Source: Anaerolineaceae bacterium
GTDB lineage: Bacteria; Chloroflexota; Anaerolineae; JAAYZQ01
Length of the DNA stretch: 24,800 bases
Direction: 5' to 3'
NCBI GenBank assembly: GCA_012514775.1
Contig: JAAYZQ010000370.1
Coordinates: 1 to 24,800, forward strand
The notes under the pieces are model-generated. The model was not told the DNA's origin and did no database searches. It saw only the letters and a list, made by a program, of their open reading frames with translations. The translations under genes and the position numbers were made by a program. Shown piece by piece: positions 7,002-14,739 of this stretch (positions within the stretch are counted from its first letter, which is position 1; each line of letters starts with the position of its first letter).

Positions 7002-9622
7002 TCCGGGCGCCGGTCAGGCCTTCTGGCCCTGCCACATCTGCTCCAGGCGTTGCAGGGCGGCCTCCATGTCGACGGCCGGGCCAAGGACGTCGCGCCACAG
7101 GTCGCCCAGCTCGTCGACCCGCTCCTGGATGTTGTGGATGTTGAAATCGCGGGGTCCAGGTCGGGCGCCAGCTCGTCCCAGCGCAGCGGCGTCGAGACCG
7201 GCGCGCCGGGCCTCGGGCGGAGGCAGTAGGGCGCCGCCAGGGTCTGCCCGCGCCGGTTCTGGTACAGGTCGATATAGATCTTTTCCCGGCGGCGGCGGGG
7301 GTCGCGATCCAGGCTGGTGATGAGGGGCAGGCGGTTGTGGACCAGGTGGCCGACGATGAGCCCGAACTTCAGGCCCTGCTCGTAAGTGTAGCGTGCCTCC
7401 AACGGGACGTAGATGTGCAGTCCCGTGGCCCCCGAGGTTTTGACCCGGTGGGGGACGTCGAGGGAACCCAGGATCTCGTGGATGGCCAGGGCGGTGCGCA
7501 CCACCTCGCCAAAGGCAATCTCGCCGGGATCCAGGTCAAAGACGAGCCAGTCGGGCCGGTCCAGGTGGCCGACGCGCGAGTTCCAGGGGTTCAGCTCGAT
7601 GCAGCCCAGGTTGGCCATGTAGACGAGCGTGGCCTCGTCCTGGCAGAGTAGGTAGTTGATCCCCTCGGGGTCCGACTCGGAGGGGAGGTTCACCGTCTCT
7701 ACCCAGTCGGGGGCATAGTCCACGTCTTTGTGGTAAAAGCTCTCGCCGTGGATGCCTGCCGGAAAGCGGTGGAGCGACTGGGGCCGGTCCACCACGTAGG
7801 GCAGGACGAGGGGAGCCATGCGCCGGTAGTAGTCGATGAGGTCGCCCTTGGTCAGCCCGTCGTCGGGCCACAGGACTCGATCCAGGCTGGTGACCGTCAC
7901 CTGGCGCCCGCCCGCCTCGACGGTGATGGGCTTCCTGGTGCGCGGCGCGTAGACCCGGCGCGGCGGCGCCTGCTCCGGCTCGGGGGAGGCCGCCGGCTCC
8001 TCGGCGGGCGGCTCCTCGACGGCGGGCGGCTCGGCCGGGGGCGGGCGCCCGGCCAGGGCGGTGATCTCTTCGCGGCGCACGGTGCGGGGGTCGACGTCCT
8101 CGCGCAAGCCCAGGAAGGAGGCCTGGCGCAGCAGCCCGAGCTCGGTCCAACTGGCGTACTGCACCTGACAAACGAGCTCCGGCTCCACCCAGGTGGCGGG
8201 GGTATTGGCTTTGGGCTCGACGACAAAGGGCGAGCTGGGGCGGCGCAGGGGCTCCAGGCGGGCGCGCAGCTCCGCCAGGGTCTCCTGGTCAAAGCCGGTG
8301 CCCGTGTGCCCGACGTAGACCAGGTCGTCGCCCTCGTACACGCCCAGGAGGAGCGAGCCAAAGAATTGGCGCCCGGAGCGGGGCGCCGTGAAGCCGCCGA
8401 TGACGGCCTCCTGGCAGGGACGGGCCTTGAACTTTTGCCACGCCTCGCTGCGCTTGCCGGCCTGGTAGGCGCTCTGCCCGTCCTTGGCGATGACCCCCTC
8501 CAGGCCGCTCTCCGCGGCCTGCCGGAAGAAGGCCACCCCCTGGCCCCGGACGTGATCGCTGTACTTGATGCGGGGCAGATCGGGAAGAATCTGGGCCAGA
8601 AGCTGCTTGCGCCGCAGCAGGGGCAGCGAGCGCAGGTCGTGGCCCTCCAGGTAGAGGAGATCAAAGGCATAGTAGACCAGCGTTCCCTCGCCCGTGCGCC
8701 TGTACTTTTGCAGGAGGCTGAACTCTCCCCGGCCCTGCTCGTCCAGAGCCACGATCTCGCCGTCGATGACGGCGTCAAAGCTGAGGCGCTCCAGCTCGCG
8801 GACCAGGGGCGAGAACTCGGTCTCGAAGCCGGCCTGCGTCCGGGAGTAGAGGCGGGCCTCGCCGGTGCGCACCTCGGCGATGGCCCGAAAGCCATCCCAC
8901 TTGATCTCGTAGATCCAGCCGTCGTCGTCAAAGGGCTCGGGAGCCAGGGTGGCGAGCATGGGCGTCACGCCGGAGGGCATGGGCGCCTTGCGGGCGCCGC
9001 GCAGGTCGAGGTCGTCCAGGTTCACGCCATGGCGCTGCCCGTCGGCGTCGCCCCGGCGCTCCAGCTCGTCGGGGGTGAGGCCGCTCTTGACCGAGCGCCG
9101 GTCGCCGGGCAGGCCCGACCGGCCCACGTGCTCGTCGCTGCCCTTGAAGAGCAGCCACTGGTCCTTCTCGCCGCGCATTCGGACCATGTGAAATGCGCCG
9201 CGCACCTTCTCGCCTTCCAGCCAGAAGACCAGCTTGCCCTCTTGCTCGCCGCGGCGCATCAGCTCCTCGGCGTGGGCGCGGTCCCGGGCCTCGGGCACGC
9301 GGTAGGTGCCCCGGTCCCAGAGGATCATGGTCCCGGCGCCATAGCTGCCCTTGGGGATGACGCCCTCAAAGTCCAGGTAGTCGAGGGGGTGGTCCTCGGT
9401 GCGCACGGCCAGCCGCTTGTCCTGGGGATCCATGGAAGGGCCCCGGGGCACGGCCCAGCTCTTCAGGACGCCGTCTATTTCCAGGCGCAGGTCATAGTGC
9501 AGGCGCGTGGCGTCGTGCCTCTGGATGACAAAGCGCAGATCGCCGCCTTCCCCGGCGGCGGCGCCCTGCGGCTCGGGGGTCTGCCCGAAGTCGCGCTTGC
9601 GGCGGTACTCTTCCAATGACAC
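6956..9622 (-). CDS. ligD: Multifunctional ATP-dependent DNA ligase D, frame-shifted near the 3' end
   Basis: The open frame gives 888 residues in the order phosphoesterase, ligase, polymerase. The 3'-phosphoesterase domain (about 25-190) begins FVIQRHDATRLHYDLRLE. The ligase domain (about 220-520) has the adenylated lysine in EIKWDGFRA (Lys241) and later motifs such as DGEIVALD and EGVIAKD. A Pro/Glu/Ala-rich linker (about 525-565) precedes the primase-like polymerase domain (about 580 on) with the metal-binding pair VFDLDPG (Asp696, Asp698). LigD acts with Ku in bacterial non-homologous end joining. The GTG start lies 15 bases after the ku stop, so the two are co-transcribed. From about residue 825 (near 7150) the frame turns to unrelated sequence, while the -1 frame restores the family's normal ending and stops at 7014. 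The native product would be about 870 residues. Confidence 0.93.
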   Translation of the reverse strand: MSLEEYRRKRDFGQTPEPQGAAAGEGGDLRFVIQRHDATRLHYDLRLEIDGVLKSWAVPRGPSMDPQDKRLAVRTEDHPLDYLDFEGVIPKGSYGAGTMILWDRGTYRVPEARDRAHAEELMRRGEQEGKLVFWLEGEKVRGAFHMVRMRGEKDQWLLFKGSDEHVGRSGLPGDRRSVKSGLTPDELERRGDADGQRHGVNLDDLDLRGARKAPMPSGVTPMLATLAPEPFDDDGWIYEIKWDGFRAIAEVRTGEARLYSRTQAGFETEFSPLVRELERLSFDAVIDGEIVALDEQGRGEFSLLQKYRRTGEGTLVYYAFDLLYLEGHDLRSLPLLRRKQLLAQILPDLPRIKYSDHVRGQGVAFFRQAAESGLEGVIAKDGQSAYQAGKRSEAWQKFKARPCQEAVIGGFTAPRSGRQFFGSLLLGVYEGDDLVYVGHTGTGFDQETLAELRARLEPLRRPSSPFVVEPKANTPATWVEPELVCQVQYASWTELGLLRQASFLGLREDVDPRTVRREEITALAGRPPPAEPPAVEEPPAEEPAASPEPEQAPPRRVYAPRTRKPITVEAGGRQVTVTSLDRVLWPDDGLTKGDLIDYYRRMAPLVLPYVVDRPQSLHRFPAGIHGESFYHKDVDYAPDWVETVNLPSESDPEGINYLLCQDEATLVYMANLGCIELNPWNSRVGHLDRPDWLVFDLDPGEIAFGEVVRTALAIHEILGSLDVPHRVKTSGATGLHIYVPLEARYTYEQGLKFGLIVGHLVHNRLPLITSLDRDPRRRREKIYIDLYQNRRGQTLAAPYCLRPRPGAPVSTPLRWDELAPDLDPAISTSTTSRSGSTSWATCGATSLARPSTWRPPCNAWSRCGRARRPDRRPENISQSVSAVCIHVH
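7014..7154 (-). other. ligD: Out-of-frame native C-terminus of LigD
   Basis: In the -1 frame relative to the main ligD frame this stretch encodes DFNIHNIQERVDELGDLW and then RDVLGPAVDMEAALQRLEQ, ending in a TGA at 7014-7016. This is the typical LigD polymerase-domain ending after WDEL..DLDPA. The main frame reads GCG ATT TCA, where a family member would read GCG GAT TTC, so one G is missing near 7148-7151. Confidence 0.8.
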
Positions 9623-9637
9623 GCGGCGATTCGGCTC

Positions 9638-10423
9638 CTATTCCTTCTGCTCGCGCCCTTCGCGGACCATCTCCAGGCTCTTGCTGAGCTGGGCAAAGAG
9701 GTCCACGACCTCGATGGGCACCGGCTCCTCCTCGGCCTCGATCTCTTCGCCGCGGGCCTTTTGCTCGATGATGCGCATCAGGTCCTCGACGTAGGTGTCC
9801 TTGTACTGCTCGGGATTCCACGGCTCGGTGAGCTGCTCGATGAGCTGCAGGGCCATCTTCATCTGGCGCTCCTCGGCCTCCACCTTGCCGGGCAGGTTCA
9901 GCTCTTCGGGCGAGCGGATCTCGGCGGCAAAGCGCATCTGGTGCAGGACGATGACGTCGCCCTCGGCCTGGAGCATGGCCAGGTGCTCGCGGCTGCGCAG
10001 GACAAAGCGGGCGATGGCCACCTTCTTGCTCTCCTTGAGGGCCTCGCGCAGCAGCCCGTAGGCCTGGGCCGCCTTCTCGTCGGGGGCCAGGTAGTAGGGC
10101 TGCTCGATGTACTTCTCGTCGATCTCGTCTACGTCGGCAAAGCTCATGATGTCGATGGTGCGCGTTTTGCGCACGTTGGCCTTCTCGAAATCTTGGTCCT
10201 CAAGGATGACGTAGCGGCCCTTCTCGTACTCGTACCCCTTGACAATGTCCTCGTATGGCACCTCTTCGCCGGTCTCGCCGCAGACGCGCACGTAGCGGAT
10301 GCGGCAGCGATCGTCGCGGCGCAGCAGGTCAAAGTCCAGGCGCGAGCTCTCGCTGGCCTTGTAGAGCTTGATGGGGATGTTCACCAGGCCAAAGCTGATG
10401 GCGCCGGTCCACATGGATCTCAC
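9638..10423 (-). CDS. ku: Non-homologous end-joining protein Ku
   Basis: The 261-residue protein, normal size for bacterial Ku, forms a homodimeric ring on DNA ends and recruits LigD. It opens with the Ku signature WTGAISFGLVNIPIKLYKA. The core contains EVPYEDIVKGYEYEKGRYV and the helix LREALKESKKVAIARFVLR. The acidic tail resembles the C-terminal region that contacts LigD. GTG 10423 is chosen because GGAAGGAG lies 8 bases upstream; ATG 10414 (three codons later) is the alternative. The ribosome site overlaps the stop codon of the upstream small membrane protein, and ligD follows after 15 bases, so translation of the three is probably coupled. Confidence 0.95.
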   Translation of the reverse strand: MRSMWTGAISFGLVNIPIKLYKASESSRLDFDLLRRDDRCRIRYVRVCGETGEEVPYEDIVKGYEYEKGRYVILEDQDFEKANVRKTRTIDIMSFADVDEIDEKYIEQPYYLAPDEKAAQAYGLLREALKESKKVAIARFVLRSREHLAMLQAEGDVIVLHQMRFAAEIRSPEELNLPGKVEAEERQMKMALQLIEQLTEPWNPEQYKDTYVEDLMRIIEQKARGEEIEAEEEPVPIEVVDLFAQLSKSLEMVREGREQKE

Positions 10424-10428
10424 GTCGA

Positions 10429-10833
10429 TCACTCCTTCCGATTGCGGGACGGGGCAGGTTGCCCTGCCTCGCCATGTTGGTCGCCCCGGCGCCGGCCAGG
10501 CTCGGGGAGGAGGGTGAGGAGGGCGGCGGCGATGATGCCCAGGGCCACCCCGGCAAACAGCCAGAAGACGTGGAAGGTAAAGGGGCCCATGGAGTAGAGG
10601 CCCTCCCAGCCGGGAACGACGATGGTGTTGCTGCGCAGCAGCCCGCCAAAGAGCAGCCCCAGGAGCGCCCCCGCCAGGATGCCCAGCCACAACCCCGCGA
10701 CCACGCGGGGGGGAAAGGGCTGCACCTCGGGCGGCGCGGCGGCGGCCAGGCGCTCCCGGGCCTGGCGCTCGCTGCGGCGCGACAGGGCCTGCATTTTGCT
10801 CTCGACCTCGCGGTCCTGGACGATACCGCTCAC
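10429..10833 (-). CDS. Small two-helix membrane protein of unknown function
   Basis: The 134-residue protein has a charged N-terminal third (about 1-42), two hydrophobic helices (about 44-66 and 80-106, GLWLGILAGALLGLLFGGLL and FHVFWLFAGVALGIIAAALL) and a basic cytosolic-type tail. I do not recognise a family. The GTG start overlaps the previous gene's TGA in a GTGA arrangement, with AGGAGG upstream, and the stop lies inside the ku ribosome site. This tight packing argues that it is a real operon member. A membrane partner for the two ectodomain proteins upstream is possible but is only inferred. Confidence 0.75.
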   Translation of the reverse strand: MSGIVQDREVESKMQALSRRSERQARERLAAAAPPEVQPFPPRVVAGLWLGILAGALLGLLFGGLLRSNTIVVPGWEGLYSMGPFTFHVFWLFAGVALGIIAAALLTLLPEPGRRRGDQHGEAGQPAPSRNRKE

Positions 10834-12071
10834 TGCACTCCTCCTGCCTCCCCGGTTTCGTAGGGAGCGTACGCCTCCAGGAGCATGTCGGCCTGCACCT
10901 GGGTCTCCCAGGCTATGGTCTCCTCACCGCCGACGACCCAGGCGTGGTTCAGAAGCTGCTGGCGGGGAGCCGTCTCGTAGGGCCGGATGGTCTCCAGGAA
11001 GCCGGCCACGGAGGCCGGGATGCCGTCGCCCTCAAGGATGAGGACAGGGGCGTGTTTGCCCATGTGGCTCAGGGTGGTGGCCGGCAGGGCATTTTGCCAG
11101 CCGGCCGGCCCGTCGAGGCGCACCAGGATGACGTTGTGGCCTGCCTCGGCGATGCCCCAGCCGAACGTGCGGGGAGCTGCCCAGAACCAGGCCCCCCAGT
11201 CGGCGCCCTCGTCCTTGAAAGCGGCAAAGAAGGCGCTGACATCGGCGGGCGTCGCGGCAGGCATGCGCGTCACCTGGCCGATCTGGGCCAGCTCGCGGGC
11301 CGTCTCGGTCGAGATGACCGTCTCGTCGCCAAAGAGGTAGAGCCAGGGCCCGTTGGAGCGCCGGCGAAGCATCTCGGCTGTGGCCTCGGGCACGCCTTCG
11401 TCGGTCACAAAGGCCAGCCCGTCGCCCCGATGGGCATTCCAGAAGGCGCTGGCCACCGCCGGCTCCAGGTTGTCGAGGTTGGCGATGGCCACCTCGTTGC
11501 GGTGGTCGCCGTGCTGCGTGGCGGTCCAATCGTCGACGACGACGGCCAGCTCGATGGGGTCCGGCGCGGTCAGCACCCGCGTCTCAAAGCCCAGCTCTTC
11601 CACCTCGCGGCGCACGGCGTCGCCGATGGTGCCCACCAGGTAGATCTGCACGTTGCCGTCGGCGGCCACGCCCTCCGGTCCCAGGCGCAGCAGCTCGTTG
11701 CGGGTCTGCTCGGGGAGCGAGCCCTCGTCCACGTAGAGCAAGGGCGCGTTTACCGGGTTGTGCTGGACCCGGCTGGCGGCCACCAGCACCTCGGCCAGGG
11801 AGTTGCGGTTAACCAGGATGACGGCCACGGGCGTGTTCTCGGTCTCGGTTGCCGGGTAGATGGCCTGGGACACGGCAATGGCCGTCTCCAGGGGATCGTC
11901 AGAGCCGACCCGCGTGGTGTTGGCCGTCAGCAGCTCCTGGTTCAGCGCCAGCGACGGCAACTCGCCCGGTTCCTGGGAGGGAACGACGCGGTCCTCGTAG
12001 AGCTGCATGCCGGCCATGAACAGGACGACGGCTACGAGCAGGCCCAGGAGGGCAAGGGACAGGTTTCGCAT
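10830..12071 (-). CDS. Anchored extracytoplasmic protein with cell-wall-binding-repeat-like domain
   Basis: The 413-residue protein has an N-terminal signal anchor (about 4-24, LSLALLGLLVAVVLFMAGM) and a long outside domain. The segment from about 50 to 150 (TRVGSDDPLETAIAVSQAIY, then ILVNRNSLAEVLVAASR and LPEQTRNELLRLGP) follows the pattern of the cell wall binding repeat 2 fold (R-G-..-TA, a DAL-like motif, LP..EL, then a VGT/GG turn). A second half (about 170-300) may hold a further repeat. No enzyme motif is seen. The start has TAGGAGG 5 bases upstream, 9 bases after the preceding gene. Its N-terminal region resembles that of the upstream protein, suggesting duplication. Surface or envelope attachment is an inference. 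Confidence 0.75.
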   Translation of the reverse strand: MRNLSLALLGLLVAVVLFMAGMQLYEDRVVPSQEPGELPSLALNQELLTANTTRVGSDDPLETAIAVSQAIYPATETENTPVAVILVNRNSLAEVLVAASRVQHNPVNAPLLYVDEGSLPEQTRNELLRLGPEGVAADGNVQIYLVGTIGDAVRREVEELGFETRVLTAPDPIELAVVVDDWTATQHGDHRNEVAIANLDNLEPAVASAFWNAHRGDGLAFVTDEGVPEATAEMLRRRSNGPWLYLFGDETVISTETARELAQIGQVTRMPAATPADVSAFFAAFKDEGADWGAWFWAAPRTFGWGIAEAGHNVILVRLDGPAGWQNALPATTLSHMGKHAPVLILEGDGIPASVAGFLETIRPYETAPRQQLLNHAWVVGGEETIAWETQVQADMLLEAYAPYETGEAGGVQ

Positions 12072-12080
12072 GGCGTCCTC

Positions 12081-13853
12081 CTACATCAACCCGCTCTTGC
12101 TCTGGGCCCGCACCAAGACATAGTTGAGGGGCCAGGCCAGGAGAAATGCGACGAAAGCCGTGAAAAACATGATGCCGAACCACAGGATCGATTCCTCGTT
12201 GGGCATCATGGGTACGTGCGACATCATCAGCCACCACATGGCGGGGTTCATGCCCGCGGCCGCGGCCGTCATGGACGCCAGGACCAGGGGCAGCGCCCGG
12301 GGCAGCACCTCCCGGTAGGGACGCCCGTAAAAGCCTGCCAGCATGGGGGTCTGAAAGAGCAACCAGGAGACCAGGACGGCCACGACATAGTTGATGATCA
12401 TCACCAGGATCATGGGCGTGCCCAGCAAAAAGAGCGGGCTGCGCCCGGGCACGAGGGGCAGGCCGAACAGGGTGGTCACGTAGCCGGTGACGATCATCAG
12501 CGAGGCGCCCAAGCCCACCGCCGAGGCGGTGGCGACCATGCCCTGGGCCCACAGCGGCCGGTCCCACATGAGCATCTCTTTCCCGGGGATGACGGGCCAG
12601 CGATGGGCCAGGTAGTAGACGAGCAGGCCAAAGGGGCCGAGCATGAGGGCCAGGAGGGGCCAGGCCAGGCCCATGACCCAGCTCTGGCCGGGCAGATAGC
12701 GAACCTGGTGGAACAGGATCCAGGCGGCAGAGGCGAACCCGAGCATGACCCAGGCGGCGGCGAGCATGTCGATGCCGCTGGCCCCCACACCTTTGCCCAG
12801 GTAGGGGCCGATCTCGACGGCATAGTCCGCCTGGGCCTGGGCCGGAAAGGAGATGGCCTCCGTGTCGCCCAGGATCCAGAAGTGATGGAAGGGCCCCTCG
12901 CTGGGCGTCACCCAGAAGGCCGCCCGCTGGCTCCAGAGATAATTGTCCACCACCTGGGGCAGGTGCCTCTGCTCCGACCACAACAGGGGACCGGGTTTGC
13001 CGCGTCGCGCCAGGTTGGCGCTCAGCAGCGCCAGCTCCGGCCGGTCGTCGCGGGCCAGGACGTAGGCGCGATAGCCCGCCAGGCTCTCGGCGTCGAACCC
13101 CCAGCCAAAGAGTGGATTCTCCGGGTCCCGGTAGGTGGCGAACCGCACGGCCGTCCTGGCGGCTGTTTCGGCGGCGATGCGCCGCGCCTCCTGGACCCCG
13201 GAGGCGGCGGGCCCCAGGCCGTAGAGGGGCAGGCCGCCGGGCGCCTGGCCCGCCGCCAGGACCACCAGTTCGCCGCTGTAGGCCGCCCAGGGCGCGGCCA
13301 GCAAGGCCGTGGCCGGGTCCTCCTCGCTGACGAGGATGGCATGCCTGGGGGGCTCGCCCACCTGGCCACGGAGCGCCACGATCTCGTCGCGGGCCAGGGC
13401 CTGGCCGTCCACACCCGGCGCCTGCGCGCCGTTCAGGAGCAGCACCGCGGCACCGTCAAGGGCGTCGCTCCCCCGCGGCTGCAGGCGATCGATTTCGTCC
13501 GCCACACCTTCGGTGGCCGGCAGGAGCACGGCGTTGAGGGGGCGCAGCAGCGCCGCCGCCAGCAGCCCGCTGGGCCAGTCATCGGGAGCATACAGGATGG
13601 CGACGTCGGGGCTGTTCTGGGGGCCCGTGGCGGGATAGACCACCTGGCTGACGCGGGCCGCCACTTGCCCCGGCGTGGCTCCGTCCAGGCGGGTGCTGTT
13701 CTTGGTGTTCCAGTGGACGCGAGGCTGATCGTAGCCTTCGGGTGCCTGCATGCTGCGGTAGGGAACCATCAGGATGCCGGCCAGAAGCAGAGCTGCCACC
13801 AACAGGGCGACAGCCGTCGCCGCCGGCTTGATCCATGGGGGGGATTGCTGCAC
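12081..13853 (-). CDS. Membrane protein with cell-wall-binding-like ectodomain and probable DUF4396 C-terminus
   Basis: This 590-residue protein has a signal anchor (about 12-30), an outside domain to about residue 345 and then seven or so membrane helices (about 365-580). The ectodomain starts STRLDGATPGQVAARVSQVVYPATG, which parallels TRVGSDDPLETAIAVSQAIYPATE in the next gene. The membrane half includes GPFGLLVYYLAHRWPV and ends GMNPAMWWLMMSHVPMMP then WPLNYVLVRAQ, which resembles DUF4396; the family name is given from memory and should be checked. It starts at GTG 13853 with an AGGTAGG site and is the first gene of the five-gene run that ends in ku-ligD. The function is unknown. The many Met and His residues near membrane ends could be metal ligands, but this is speculative. 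Confidence 0.7.
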   Translation of the reverse strand: MQQSPPWIKPAATAVALLVAALLLAGILMVPYRSMQAPEGYDQPRVHWNTKNSTRLDGATPGQVAARVSQVVYPATGPQNSPDVAILYAPDDWPSGLLAAALLRPLNAVLLPATEGVADEIDRLQPRGSDALDGAAVLLLNGAQAPGVDGQALARDEIVALRGQVGEPPRHAILVSEEDPATALLAAPWAAYSGELVVLAAGQAPGGLPLYGLGPAASGVQEARRIAAETAARTAVRFATYRDPENPLFGWGFDAESLAGYRAYVLARDDRPELALLSANLARRGKPGPLLWSEQRHLPQVVDNYLWSQRAAFWVTPSEGPFHHFWILGDTEAISFPAQAQADYAVEIGPYLGKGVGASGIDMLAAAWVMLGFASAAWILFHQVRYLPGQSWVMGLAWPLLALMLGPFGLLVYYLAHRWPVIPGKEMLMWDRPLWAQGMVATASAVGLGASLMIVTGYVTTLFGLPLVPGRSPLFLLGTPMILVMIINYVVAVLVSWLLFQTPMLAGFYGRPYREVLPRALPLVLASMTAAAAGMNPAMWWLMMSHVPMMPNEESILWFGIMFFTAFVAFLLAWPLNYVLVRAQSKSGLM

Positions 13854-13888
13854 TTGCCTACCTCAACGACATGGACACGTAGCGCACT

Positions 13889-13904
13889 CTTCGGCCGGCC
13901 GAAG
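13889..13904. repeat. 16-bp perfect palindrome upstream of the ku-ligD operon
   Basis: CTTCGGCCGGCCGAAG reads the same on both strands. It lies 36 bp upstream of the GTG start of the first operon gene, where a repressor operator would sit. I see no convincing -35/-10 pair nearby. Confidence 0.4.
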
Positions 13905-13955
13905 GCGCGCAGCTCCGGTGGCCACCGCCCGGGCAGTGGCGCCGGGAAGCGGGAC

Positions 13956-13992
13956 GGCGGGGTGCTCTGCCTGGGACGCAGAGCACCCCGCC
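13956..13992. terminator. Long hairpin downstream of the 53-residue DUF1328 gene
   Basis: A 15-bp perfect stem joins GGCGGGGTGCTCTGC (13956-13970) and GCAGAGCACCCCGCC (13978-13992) around a 7-base loop. It lies 16 bases after the stop of the small membrane protein gene on the minus strand. It lacks a T-run, so it may be a processing or attenuating hairpin rather than a full terminator before the ku-ligD operon. Confidence 0.55.
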
Positions 13993-14008
13993 CTGGCCTG
14001 AGCGCGAT

Positions 14009-14170
14009 CTACAGGAAGTTCGCGATCAGGAGGATGATGGCGACGATGATGAACAAGCCGAAAAGCAGCTTGCCGATCGACGCCGCACCACTGGCGATGC
14101 CGCCGAATCCAAAAAAGGCGGCAATGATCGCCACGACGAAGGCAATGATCGCCCAGGTCAAGAGACTCAT
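14009..14170 (-). CDS. DUF1328-family mini membrane protein (53 residues)
   Basis: The short gene encodes MSLLTWAIIAFVVAIIAAFF, GFGGIASGAASIGKLLFGLF and a final IIVAIILLIANFL. Two hydrophobic helices are joined by the GFGGIASGAA.IAK-type turn typical of DUF1328 (YtjA-like) proteins, which are 50-60 residues long. AAAGGAG lies 8 bases before the ATG. These proteins sit in the inner membrane and are often found with stress genes; no activity is known. A second copy lies about 100 bp upstream. Confidence 0.85.
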   Translation of the reverse strand: MSLLTWAIIAFVVAIIAAFFGFGGIASGAASIGKLLFGLFIIVAIILLIANFL

Positions 14171-14209
14171 GTCGTTTCTCCTTTCGTGCTAGATTTTTGG
14201 CCGACTCAT

Positions 14210-14249
14210 CGGGTGCGACGCACTTGTTACGACGAGTGCGTCGCACCCG
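14210..14249. repeat. 15-bp stem hairpin of the GGTGCGTCGCAC family
   Basis: CGGGTGCGACGCACT (14210-14224) pairs perfectly with AGTGCGTCGCACCCG (14235-14249) around a 10-base loop. It separates the two DUF1328 genes. No T-run follows on either strand. Its core matches the tandem repeat at 19401-19486. Confidence 0.65.
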
Positions 14250-14270
14250 ACCGGGTCAACCGGCCATGGA

Positions 14271-14447
14271 CTAGAGAATGCTGATGCCCAGCACCACCAG
14301 GATGAGCAGCACCAGGGCAATGAGCAAGAACAGGCCAAACAGCACCTTGGCGACGGTGGCAGCACCGCGCGCCACGCCGCTGAAACCGAGCAGCCCGGCA
14401 ATCACCGAGATGACAAAGGCAGCGATGGCCCAACCCAAGAGATCCAT
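14271..14447 (-). CDS. DUF1328-family mini membrane protein (58 residues)
   Basis: The protein reads [40 protein letters not shown] and [18 protein letters not shown]. It shows the same two-helix plan and GF.G.A.GAA..AK turn as the neighbour at 14009-14170, with a longer second helix. The ATG lies one base after the stop of the ChaB-like gene (TGA C ATG), and its ribosome site GGAAAGGAAG is inside that gene, so the two are translationally coupled. It is likely a paralogue of the downstream copy by duplication. Confidence 0.85.
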   Translation of the reverse strand: MDLLGWAIAAFVISVIAGLLGFSGVARGAATVAKVLFGLFLLIALVLLILVVLGISIL

Positions 14448-14448
14448 G

Positions 14449-14697
14449 TCAGTCTTCCTTTCCGTCTTGTTTTTTCACCCAGTTGCCCGAGTCCTCGTCC
14501 TTGCGATAGACCTTCTTGACCGCCGCCCAGGCGACCTGGTGCGATACCTCTTCTCGCGAGTCGTCGCCGCGCCGGTCCTCGGGATCCTTGTACTGCTCCC
14601 ACGCGCTATTGTAGGCCTTGCGATAGATCTCCTGGCCATGGCTGGGAAGCACGTTTCTCACACTCTCCGGTAGATCCTTGTTCTTGTCGTAAGGCAT
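14449..14697 (-). CDS. ChaB-family protein
   Basis: The 82-residue soluble protein matches Cha[21 protein letters not shown], then [13 protein letters not shown] and a Trp/Val-rich [15 protein letters not shown] helix. ChaB was named as a regulator of the cation antiporter ChaA in E. coli, but no chaA is visible here and the real role is unsettled. The ribosome site GAGGAGGAA lies 5 bases before ATG 14697. It follows the DUF2254-like gene by 42 bases and is coupled to the DUF1328 gene. In many soil bacteria ChaB-like proteins cluster with stress and desiccation genes, in line with this neighbourhood. Confidence 0.88.
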   Translation of the reverse strand: MPYDKNKDLPESVRNVLPSHGQEIYRKAYNSAWEQYKDPEDRRGDDSREEVSHQVAWAAVKKVYRKDEDSGNWVKKQDGKED

Positions 14698-14739
14698 CTG
14701 ATTCCTCCTCGCCCGGGGCTCGCGCCCCCCGGGCGCCGG

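Noticed and set aside
7140..7160. Programmed -1 frameshift in ligD
   Set aside because: There is no canonical slippery heptamer or obvious downstream stimulatory structure. A deletion or sequencing error is the simpler view.
10944..14192. 1082-codon plus-strand open frame across the envelope protein operon
   Set aside because: It is antisense to well-supported genes with overlaps and ribosome sites, and its translation is rich in Gly, His, Gln and Arg with no recognisable domain.
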